This document shows, piece by piece, positions 1 through 6,126 of a stretch of 28,741 nt of DNA. The position numbers and the translations under genes are program-made. How positions within the stretch are numbered: position 1 is the first letter of the stretch; the number at the start of each line of letters is the position of its first letter. The notes under the pieces are model-generated. The model worked only from the letters and a program-made list of their open reading frames with translations. It did not search any database and had not been told where the DNA came from. Source of the stretch: Spirochaetia bacterium (GTDB lineage Bacteria > Spirochaetota > Spirochaetia > Treponematales > Treponemataceae); the NCBI GenBank assembly GCA_900769325.1, contig CAAGGF010000049.1, positions 1 to 28,741 on the forward strand, in the 5' to 3' direction.

Positions 1-47
1 GCTTCTTCCCACTGTTTTTCAAGTGCTTTGTCTACATAAATTTTCAT
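1..47 (-). CDS. Start of a protein-coding gene cut by the window edge
   Basis: Only the first 15 to 16 codons are inside the window, reading MKIYVDKALEKQWEEA on the minus strand. The start is supported by a GGGAG Shine-Dalgarno sequence at 53-57, five bases before the ATG. The fragment is too short to assign a family: it shows no signal peptide or recognisable motif. A promoter-like pair lies upstream at 97-127, so the gene is transcribed away from recQ and shares the intergenic region with it. The frame is open to the edge, so it could still be a short protein. Confidence 0.6.
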   Translation of the reverse strand, partial: MKIYVDKALEKQWEE

Positions 48-96
48 ATTGTTCTCCCATGATTTGTATTTAGAAAAAAAATTTTTCTTCATAATA

Positions 97-127
97 TATA
101 TATGCGTTAAAGTTGCACTTTCGGCAG
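97..127 (-). promoter_or_regulatory. Candidate promoter of the leftward gene at the window start
   Basis: On the minus strand the sequence reads CTGCCG, 19 bases, TATATA. The same CTGCCG-N19-TATATA arrangement is found in the opposite direction before recQ, and the two copies of the 10-mer ACTGCCGAAA form a perfect inverted repeat (119-128 and 471-480). The -35 match to TTGACA is poor and the 19-base spacer is long, so the call rests mainly on the shared layout. Confidence 0.35.
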
Positions 128-204
128 TAAAATGGGAAAAAAAGTTTAAAAATTTGTGATTTTTTTTGCTTGCGTTTTGAATGACAAATTGGTGGAAGTG
201 TTGT

Positions 205-285
205 GTCATGCTGAACTAGTTTCAGCATCCCACCGACGGATGTAAAGACCTATCAATGAGATTCCGAAACAAGTTCGGAATGACA
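205..285 (+). repeat. Palindromic dispersed repeat, copy 1 of a tandem pair
   Basis: This 81-base element starts GTCATGCTGAAC and ends GTTCGGAATGACA. Its two ends are imperfect inverted repeats of about 25 bases, and each end is itself a hairpin (8-base stem, loop of about 5 bases reading CTAGT or ACAAG). The element therefore looks like a small MITE or REP-type unit. A second copy follows with an exact 86-base period. It lies between a leftward gene and recQ and carries no plausible gene: the short ORF across it is composed of repeat sequence. Confidence 0.8.
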
Positions 286-290
286 GCTGT

Positions 291-371
291 GTCATGCTGA
301 ACTTGTTTCAGCATCTCTCTGGCGGTTGTAAAGACCTATCAGTGGGATTCCGAAACAAGTTCGGAATGACA
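291..371 (+). repeat. Palindromic dispersed repeat, copy 2 of a tandem pair
   Basis: The same 81-base architecture as the copy at 205-285, with most differences in the middle (about 225-240 against 311-326) and conserved ends. The left stem is ATGCTGAA/TTCAGCAT and the right stem is ATTCCGAA/TTCGGAAT, so the two halves differ by changes that keep the pairing. The right end is identical in the two copies. Related units are at 8831-8960. Confidence 0.8.
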
Positions 372-471
372 GAGATTGCGGGTGTAAATTCATTTTCAAA
401 ACATAAAAAGAGCGGAACTTTGAGTGCACGAATAAAATTTAAAATATTTTTTTGTTATATTTTTTCTTTCA

Positions 472-502
472 CTGCCGAAACCTTTATTTTTCCGGCTATA
501 TA
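472..502 (+). promoter_or_regulatory. Candidate recQ promoter, close to the start codon
   Basis: CTGCCG (472-477), 19 bases, then TATATA (497-502) ends five bases before the recQ ATG at 508. A start site about six bases downstream would fall on the start codon, implying little or no 5' leader. No Shine-Dalgarno sequence is present. The -35 is weak. Confidence 0.35.
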
Positions 503-507
503 TTAGT

Positions 508-2130
508 ATGAAAGAAATCTTAAAATTTGATGACGAAAGCTTAACTTATGAAGATAAAATCGATGAAACTGCCTTAAAATCGTTCGGGATAAAATACATT
601 TTTCCGTGGCAGCGTATGGTCATTTCAAACATTCTGGATGCCGCAGAAAATTCAGTTTCAGGGTTAAAAGAAGAAGATTTAAAAGATTCCATCAACCGCC
701 AGATTGTTCTTCTTCCGACTGGTGCCGGAAAATCACTGTGCTTTCAAGTGCCTGCGCTTCTTCTTCCGGGAAAAACTTTAGTGATTTATCCGCTTCTTGC
801 ACTCATGAAAGACCAGAAAAGGCGGATGGACGACGGAAAAATAAAAAATGTCATGATTCAGGGAGGTCAGTCACAAGAAGAACGGCTTAAAATTTTTGAA
901 GAACTTAAAAACGATGCAAAAATCATCATCGCAAATCCTGAAGTCCTCAATGAAAATTCAGTTTTGAACGAACTTAAAAAAATTCATTTAAGCCACATTG
1001 CAATCGATGAAGCACACTGCGTTTCAGAATGGGGAGACACTTTCAGACCTTCTTACCTGAATCTTGAAAAAATTTTAAAAGAATTAAATGCCGATGTCGT
1101 AACTGCGTTTACTGCAACAGCTTCCCCAGAAGTTCTAACTCGAATTTCTGAAATTCTTTTTTCAGGGAGTGCACACATCGTAAAAAGCGAAAGCGACAGA
1201 CCGAACATTCACTATTATGTAAAATACGCAGCAGCAAAACAGCAGAAAGTTTTAACCCTTTGTGCAACAGAAGAAAAACCGATGATTGTATTCTGCGGAA
1301 CACGAAAAAAAGCCGAACAAATGTCAAGAATGCTTAATTTTGTCTATGGAAACGATTTTTCAAAATTTTATCACGCAGGACTTGAAAAATCAGAAAAAAC
1401 AAAAATCGAGAACTGGTTTTTCACCTCGAAAGACAAAGTTTTATGTGCGACATGTGCCTACGGAATGGGAGTTGACAAAAAAGATATCCACACGACAGTT
1501 CATTTAGATGTTCCGCTCACCGCAGAAGCATATATTCAGGAAGCAGGACGAGGCGGAAGGGACGGGTCTGTTTCAAACGCAATTCTTTTGTGGAACAACG
1601 AAGACAGAATAAAATTCAATGCTTTCCCGGAAAAAAGCCGGAACAGGGCGATGAAAAATTTTGCAGAAACTAAAAAATGCCGGAGAGAAGTTCTTTTAAA
1701 TTTTCTTGATGCAGAACAGGCAGTTTGCAGCGGATGCGATTTGTGTAACAAACGGTTCAATTTACAAAACAAAGGCTTAAACGACGATTTAAAATTTTCA
1801 GACTGGCAGGCGGCATTAAAAATCGCAGAAAAAAACGAACGGACTTTTACACCGCTTCAATTTATCAATAAAATAGAAGAAGAATTAAATTCTTTAAGCA
1901 CAAAACACTTTTCCCGCCGCATATACGATTATGATTCTTGCGTTGAAATTTATTCTGAATTAATTAAAACAAAAAAAATAAAACACTGTAAAAACTTGTG
2001 GAAAGGAAAAATCGAAACAAAAACAGTCAGGGAACAAATTATTCAGGATTTGCATCATCTAAAGAGGAATCTTTTTCGTCTGCACTGGAAGATTCAGAAG
2101 AATTTGAAGAAGAGTTTTCAGTTTTCTTAA
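508..2130 (+). CDS. recQ: RecQ-family ATP-dependent DNA helicase (short form)
   Basis: A superfamily 2 helicase of 540 residues that should unwind DNA 3' to 5' during recombination and repair. Visible motifs are motif 0 (FGIKYIFPWQRM, 26-37), Walker A LPTGAGKS (69-76), DEAH (167-170) followed by the RecQ aromatic loop CVSEWGDTFRPSY, and motif VI QEAGRGGRDG (344-353). The RecQ zinc site is present: Cys391 in CRREVLL, then Cys407, Cys410 and Cys413. After it only about 120 residues remain, so a full RQC winged helix may be reduced and an HRDC domain is absent (E. coli RecQ is about 610 residues). The ATG at 508 has no Shine-Dalgarno, but no other in-frame ATG precedes motif 0. The last 30 or so residues lie antisense to the small membrane protein gene. 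Confidence 0.93.
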   Translation: MKEILKFDDESLTYEDKIDETALKSFGIKYIFPWQRMVISNILDAAENSVSGLKEEDLKDSINRQIVLLPTGAGKSLCFQVPALLLPGKTLVIYPLLALMKDQKRRMDDGKIKNVMIQGGQSQEERLKIFEELKNDAKIIIANPEVLNENSVLNELKKIHLSHIAIDEAHCVSEWGDTFRPSYLNLEKILKELNADVVTAFTATASPEVLTRISEILFSGSAHIVKSESDRPNIHYYVKYAAAKQQKVLTLCATEEKPMIVFCGTRKKAEQMSRMLNFVYGNDFSKFYHAGLEKSEKTKIENWFFTSKDKVLCATCAYGMGVDKKDIHTTVHLDVPLTAEAYIQEAGRGGRDGSVSNAILLWNNEDRIKFNAFPEKSRNRAMKNFAETKKCRREVLLNFLDAEQAVCSGCDLCNKRFNLQNKGLNDDLKFSDWQAALKIAEKNERTFTPLQFINKIEEELNSLSTKHFSRRIYDYDSCVEIYSELIKTKKIKHCKNLWKGKIETKTVREQIIQDLHHLKRNLFRLHWKIQKNLKKSFQFS

Positions 2131-2290
2131 CGGTTTCGTTCTGAGCTTTTGTTTTTTTCTGTTTTTTGGGTTTCTTTTTGTAATTTGCAACATAGCAGCC
2201 GAACATCATCACAAAAAATACCATGACAAAAGTTGCAATTACATCTTTATTTGACAAAACTTTGACAACGACATCAATATAATTATCCAT
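2039..2290 (-). CDS. Small single-span membrane protein with charged tail, unknown function
   Basis: I do not recognise the family. The 83-residue product has a hydrophobic segment at about 18-36 (VIATFVMVFFVMMFGCYVA), then a lysine-rich stretch (KKKPKKQKKTK) and a Ser/Asp/Glu-rich C-terminus, consistent with one transmembrane helix and a cytoplasmic tail by the positive-inside rule. The 3' 92 bases overlap the recQ end on the other strand. There is no Shine-Dalgarno, but GATAAA (2297-2302, minus strand) ends six bases before the ATG, the same geometry as hisH, lon, hisC and rsgA. It is transcribed divergently from hisH. The membrane-protein composition makes it more credible than a shadow ORF, but it could still be spurious. 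Confidence 0.6.
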   Translation of the reverse strand: MDNYIDVVVKVLSNKDVIATFVMVFFVMMFGCYVANYKKKPKKQKKTKAQNETVKKTENSSSNSSESSSADEKDSSLDDANPE

Positions 2291-2326
2291 AACTCATTTA
2301 TCGGAAAAAAACATTCAAGAATTCAC

Positions 2327-2355
2327 TTGAAACGAGAACTTTCCTTCACTATTAT
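2327..2355 (+). promoter_or_regulatory. hisH promoter, predicted start on the ATG
   Basis: TTGAAA (2327-2332), 17 bases, TATTAT (2350-2355), then six bases to the ATG at 2362. A transcript starting seven bases after the -10 would begin with the A of the start codon. No Shine-Dalgarno sequence precedes hisH. Confidence 0.6.
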
Positions 2356-2361
2356 TCTATT

Positions 2362-2997
2362 ATGATTGGAATAATTGATTACAACGCAGGAAATATTTCA
2401 AGCGTTGAACGGGCACTAAAAAAAATCGGCTCACCGTACATTCTTTCAAAACACCCGGAAGAATTAAAAAACTGTGCTAAAATAATTTTTCCCGGAGTTG
2501 GAGATGCCGCTTTCGCAATGGAACAGCTTAAAATTACGGGTTTTGACAATTTCATAAAAGAATGGGTAAAAGACGGAAAGCCGCTTGCAGGTATCTGTCT
2601 TGGTTCACAAATCATTTTCGACTATTCCGAAGAAGGAAACACACCTTGCCTTGGTCTTTTAAAAGGAAAAATAAGGCATTTTAAAAATCTCTACGCAGAA
2701 AAAAACATAAATCCGGACGGAAATTTAAAAATTCCGCATATAGGCTGGTCGGACATTTCATTTACAAACGGCGGCTCAACTCTTTTTGAAGGAATTCATG
2801 ACCACACTGATTTTTATTTCGTTCACTCGTATGTAATATGCCCGGAAGATTCTTCAATCATAAAAGCAGAAGCAGACTACGGAATAAAAGTTCCTTCATG
2901 CGTTGAAAAAGACAACATCACAGTCTTCCAATTCCACCCGGAAAAATCAGGAGAACCAGGACTAAAAATTCTTAAAAATTTCTGTTTTAAAAATTAA
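2362..2997 (+). CDS. hisH: Imidazole glycerol phosphate synthase, glutamine amidotransferase subunit HisH
   Basis: This is the glutaminase half of the HisHF enzyme. It releases ammonia from glutamine and feeds it to HisF for making imidazole glycerol phosphate and AICAR in histidine synthesis. The 211 residues match the usual length of about 200. The class I amidotransferase triad is visible: Cys79 in GICLGSQ, His192 and Glu194 in FHPEKSG. The oxyanion region PGVGDA is at 44-49. hisF follows 89 bases downstream on the same strand, as expected for an obligate pair. The usual nucleophile elbow is GICLGMQ; Ser replaces Met here. No other histidine genes are adjacent, although hisC lies 6 kb away. 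Confidence 0.96.
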   Translation: MIGIIDYNAGNISSVERALKKIGSPYILSKHPEELKNCAKIIFPGVGDAAFAMEQLKITGFDNFIKEWVKDGKPLAGICLGSQIIFDYSEEGNTPCLGLLKGKIRHFKNLYAEKNINPDGNLKIPHIGWSDISFTNGGSTLFEGIHDHTDFYFVHSYVICPEDSSIIKAEADYGIKVPSCVEKDNITVFQFHPEKSGEPGLKILKNFCFKN

Positions 2998-3086
2998 GGG
3001 CACATTCTAAAAACTAAAATTTTTAAAATTTCCCTTACGGGTGCACAAAAACCGTTCCCGAAAAAAATTCTTTCTGCAAGGAGAAA

Positions 3087-3860
3087 ATGAACCTTATGCT
3101 AAAAAAAAGAATTATCGTTTGTCTTGATGTAAAAGACGGAAGAACTACAAAAGGCGTAAAATTCTTAAACAATGTCGATATCGGAGACCCTGTTGAAATG
3201 GCAAAAGAATATTACGAGCAGGGTGTCGATGAACTTGTTTTCTACGATATAATTGCAAGTGCAAGAGGACGCGGACCGATTCTCGATTTAATCAGCAAAG
3301 TTGCAAGCCAGGTTTTCATTCCGTTTTGCGTCGGCGGAGGAATTACAACTTTAGAAGACATAAAACAGACGATTCTTGCAGGAGCTGAAAAAGTCAGTCT
3401 CAACAGCCAGGCAGTAAAAAACCCAAGTCTCATAAGTCAGGGTGCTAGAATTTTTGGAAATCAATGCATTGTTCTTGGAATGGATGTAAAAAAAGACGAT
3501 TCAAAACCAAGCGGATACGGAATTTTCATAAACGGCGGAAGAATCGATACAGGTCTTGATGCACGAGAATGGGCAAAAAAAGCAGTCAGTTTAGGAGCCG
3601 GCGAAATCGTTTTAAATTCTATGGATGCAGACGGAACAAAAGAAGGCTACGACATAAATTTAACGAAAATGATTGCAGAATCAGTAAGCGTTCCCGTAAT
3701 CGCTTCAGGCGGCGGCGGAAAACCGGAACACCTTCGGGATGTTTTAAAAGAAGGAAAAGCCGACGCCGCATTAATCGCTTCAATGGTTCATTCTGGAAAA
3801 TACACAGTAAAATCCATAAAAGAAAGCCTTAACGCCTACGACATTCCTGTACGCCTGTAA
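3087..3860 (+). CDS. hisF: Imidazole glycerol phosphate synthase, cyclase subunit HisF
   Basis: A TIM-barrel enzyme of 257 residues that uses ammonia from HisH to convert PRFAR to imidazole glycerol phosphate and AICAR. The catalytic aspartates are Asp14 (RIIVCLDVKDG) and Asp133 (VLGMDVKK). Phosphate-binding loops are visible as FCVGGGI (80-86) and IASGGGG near 215. The ATG at 3087 follows AAGGAG closely. A second ATG three codons later (MLKKRII) has better spacing to that site and matches the usual family start, so the true start may be 3096. The sequence is a genuine HisF by its LNSMDADGTKEGYD segment, rather than a lipopolysaccharide-type paralog. Confidence 0.96.
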   Translation: MNLMLKKRIIVCLDVKDGRTTKGVKFLNNVDIGDPVEMAKEYYEQGVDELVFYDIIASARGRGPILDLISKVASQVFIPFCVGGGITTLEDIKQTILAGAEKVSLNSQAVKNPSLISQGARIFGNQCIVLGMDVKKDDSKPSGYGIFINGGRIDTGLDAREWAKKAVSLGAGEIVLNSMDADGTKEGYDINLTKMIAESVSVPVIASGGGGKPEHLRDVLKEGKADAALIASMVHSGKYTVKSIKESLNAYDIPVRL

Positions 3861-3894
3861 TCAGATAAAACGCAAATTTTTCAAGGGGAATTAT

Positions 3895-4662
3895 ATGGAC
3901 AATTTTAAAAGATGGCACGACCAAAAAGAAAATGTATCTTTTTACAACGAAGAAATGAATGTTTCGTTCAATCAGTGCGACAAAAACCACCGCTTAAGTT
4001 TTTACGATATTTTAAAAATTTCATCAGACACAGCCGTCACAGATTACGACAGAATCGGGCTTACCTGGCAAAAATTCCACGATTTAAAAACAGTTTTTGT
4101 CGTAAGCAGAATTTCTTTCAGATTTCATAAATTTCCTGTTGCAAGCCAGAACATCAGAGTAAAAACATGGACAGAAACACCCCTTCCCCTTCAGTTTGTA
4201 AGGCTTTACGATTTTTACGATGCCCAATCAGGCGAACTTTTAATTTCAGGAATTTCACACTGGCTTTATGTCAGCACCGAAACGCACAGAATCATCCGCA
4301 CAAAAGATTTCACCGAAAAAGAAATCCCGAATTTTAAAACAGAACACAAAGCCTTTGAACCGGGTAAAATTTCAATTCCAGAAGACTTAAATTTTCTCGT
4401 TGAAAGGCCAGTCTGGTATTCTGACATCGACGGAAACGGTCATGTAAACAACGCAAGGTACGGGGCATTCGTCATTGATTCACTTCCAAAAGAATATCAG
4501 GAAAAAACATTCACTGATTTCCGCCTGAATTTTTCAAAAGAAGCAGTTCAAGGTCAGAACATAAAAATCTACGGAAATTTCGACGATGAAAACAAAAAAA
4601 TCGTAATCGTTGCAAAACAGGACGATTCAGTCTGCTTTGAAAGCGAACTTTTTTACAAATGA
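3895..4662 (+). CDS. Acyl-ACP thioesterase (FatA-like)
   Basis: This enzyme hydrolyses acyl-acyl carrier protein to free fatty acid in the cytoplasm. The 255-residue product has the two hot-dog domains of the family. The second contains the signature SDIDGNGHVNNARY (176-189), including Asn181 and His183, corresponding to the catalytic Asn/His of plant FatA/FatB. Glu216 (FSKEAVQG) is a candidate for the third catalytic residue. The start is supported by AAGGGGAA upstream. It sits 34 bases after hisF and 45 before the esterase gene, so it is probably in one transcript with them, although no functional link to histidine synthesis is obvious. Confidence 0.88.
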   Translation: MDNFKRWHDQKENVSFYNEEMNVSFNQCDKNHRLSFYDILKISSDTAVTDYDRIGLTWQKFHDLKTVFVVSRISFRFHKFPVASQNIRVKTWTETPLPLQFVRLYDFYDAQSGELLISGISHWLYVSTETHRIIRTKDFTEKEIPNFKTEHKAFEPGKISIPEDLNFLVERPVWYSDIDGNGHVNNARYGAFVIDSLPKEYQEKTFTDFRLNFSKEAVQGQNIKIYGNFDDENKKIVIVAKQDDSVCFESELFYK

Positions 4663-4707
4663 TTTTCAAACAAACATTCTAGAATTTTCCATGCAAAGGA
4701 ATTTTAA

Positions 4708-5598
4708 ATGAAAAAAACTCTCATTCTTGCTTTAATTTTTTCAACATTCACACTCACATCAGGTTTTTCAAAAAACGGAAAACCAATTTACCTTTGGAAA
4801 AACACCGAACATTTAAAAAACGAAAAATCAGTAATGTATTATCACAAAGCAGAAAATGCAGAAGAAAATGCACCGTGCATCATTATCTGTCCAGGCGGAA
4901 GTTATCACCATCTTGGACTTTACAACGAAGGCTACAAAACTGCCCAATGGTTTTCCAAAAAAGGCGTTCACGCATTCACACTCCGCTACAGGACAAACGA
5001 AGCATCTTACAATCATCCTGCAATGCTTCAGGACATTCAAAGGTCAATTCAAATCATCAGGGAAAACGCAAAAAAATTCGGCATAAACGAAAACAAAATC
5101 GGCTTAATCGGTTTTTCAGCTGGCGGACACCTTGTAACAATGGCAGGAGTATTTTTTGAAAGCCATGACGAACTTAAAAAAATCGGAATCGAACACGAAG
5201 TTTCACTAAAACCGAATTTTATAATTCCTGTCTACCCGGTAGTTTCCATGCAGGATGAAATTGCACACAAATGGTCACGAAAAAGCCTTCTTGGGAAAAA
5301 TCCAACACAAGAGCAAAAAGACGAATTCTCAATGGAAAAACAAATTTTTAACGGAATGCCACCGGTTTATGTAATCTGCTGCAAAGATGACAATGTTGTT
5401 GACTACAGAAATTCCCTCGAACTTGTAAAATCACTTCAACAAAACAATGTTCCGCACAAATTTTCGCTTTACGAATGGGGAAAACACGGATTTGGAATGC
5501 TTGAAAACCGCTTCATGAAAACCTTTCACTACAACGACGAAATTTTTTCATGGCTTTTGTCCATAGATTTCGGAGAGAATCCAGAAGGTTCTATTTAA
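4708..5598 (+). CDS. Secreted alpha/beta-hydrolase, acetyl-xylan-esterase-like
   Basis: The 296-residue product has a Sec signal peptide (MKKTLILALIFSTFTLTSGF, cleaved near 20-22) and an alpha/beta-hydrolase fold. Visible parts are an oxyanion loop CPGGSY (61-66), nucleophile Ser137 in GFSAGGH, an acidic residue among Asp227, Asp228 and Asp232 (CKDDNVVD) and His260 (GKHGFGM). The pattern CPGGSY plus GFSAGGH plus DD is typical of esterases that remove acetyl or similar groups from plant polysaccharides, which would fit a gut or rumen organism. The substrate is an inference. AAAGGAA lies before the ATG. It is followed 25 bases later by queD. Confidence 0.85.
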   Translation: MKKTLILALIFSTFTLTSGFSKNGKPIYLWKNTEHLKNEKSVMYYHKAENAEENAPCIIICPGGSYHHLGLYNEGYKTAQWFSKKGVHAFTLRYRTNEASYNHPAMLQDIQRSIQIIRENAKKFGINENKIGLIGFSAGGHLVTMAGVFFESHDELKKIGIEHEVSLKPNFIIPVYPVVSMQDEIAHKWSRKSLLGKNPTQEQKDEFSMEKQIFNGMPPVYVICCKDDNVVDYRNSLELVKSLQQNNVPHKFSLYEWGKHGFGMLENRFMKTFHYNDEIFSWLLSIDFGENPEGSI

Positions 5599-5623
5599 AA
5601 CCAACTTTACGGGAGAAAAAAAA

Positions 5624-6025
5624 ATGTTTGAAGTCAGAGTTGAAGCGGATTTTGCAGCCGCACATTTTTTAAAAGACTACAACGGAAAGTGCGAAAACTT
5701 ACACGGACACAATTACAAAGTTTTTGCCCATGTCCGTGGAAACATCCTGAACGAAGGCGGAATGCTTTTAGATTTTTCAAAACTAAAAGACGCTTTAAGA
5801 AAAACATGCAAAATTTTAGACCACACGAATTTAAACGATTTTCCGTTTTTCAATCAGAATCCGAGTGCAGAAAAAATTGCAGTATTCATTTTTGAAAATA
5901 TCCAAAAAGAATTAAGCGAAGACCTTAAAGAAAATCAAAACAAATGCGAAAACGAGCCTTTTTTGTATGCCGTCGATGTTTTTGAAACAGAAACAAGCCG
6001 TGCAAGATACTGTCCATATTTATAA
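5624..6025 (+). CDS. queD: 6-carboxy-5,6,7,8-tetrahydropterin synthase QueD
   Basis: A 6-pyruvoyl-tetrahydropterin synthase-fold enzyme that converts dihydroneopterin triphosphate to carboxytetrahydropterin in preQ0/queuosine synthesis. The product is 133 residues, the usual size. Zinc ligands are His14, His27 and His29 (HGHNY). The catalytic Cys23 lies in GKCENLHGHNY, the Asp66-His67 pair in LDHTNLN, and the substrate Glu121 in VFETETS. A GGGAGA Shine-Dalgarno precedes the ATG. It ends the hisH-to-queD run and converges on lon. Other queuosine genes are not nearby, and no preQ1 riboswitch is visible in the 25-base gap before it. Confidence 0.92.
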   Translation: MFEVRVEADFAAAHFLKDYNGKCENLHGHNYKVFAHVRGNILNEGGMLLDFSKLKDALRKTCKILDHTNLNDFPFFNQNPSAEKIAVFIFENIQKELSEDLKENQNKCENEPFLYAVDVFETETSRARYCPYL

Positions 6026-6063
6026 AACCTGTCAAAAATTTAATTTAGCATCTTAACTGTCAG

Positions 6064-6100
6064 CATCTGAATTTTGCAAATTTATTTCAAAATCCAGATG
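6064..6100. repeat. Inverted repeat between convergent queD and lon
   Basis: Arms 6064-6076 (CATCTGAATTTTG) and 6088-6100 (CAAAATCCAGATG) pair over 13 positions with one mismatch around an 11-base loop. Its position between two gene ends suggests a termination hairpin for both directions. Neither side is followed by a clear T-tract, so a classic intrinsic terminator is not proven. Confidence 0.45.
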
Positions 6101-6126
6101 AGTTCTTTAAAAGCTGCTTTCAGCAT

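Noticed and set aside
294..506. A 70-codon ORF across the second repeat copy
   Set aside because: Half of it is repeat sequence, it lacks a ribosome site and it ends just before recQ; its composition does not resemble a protein.
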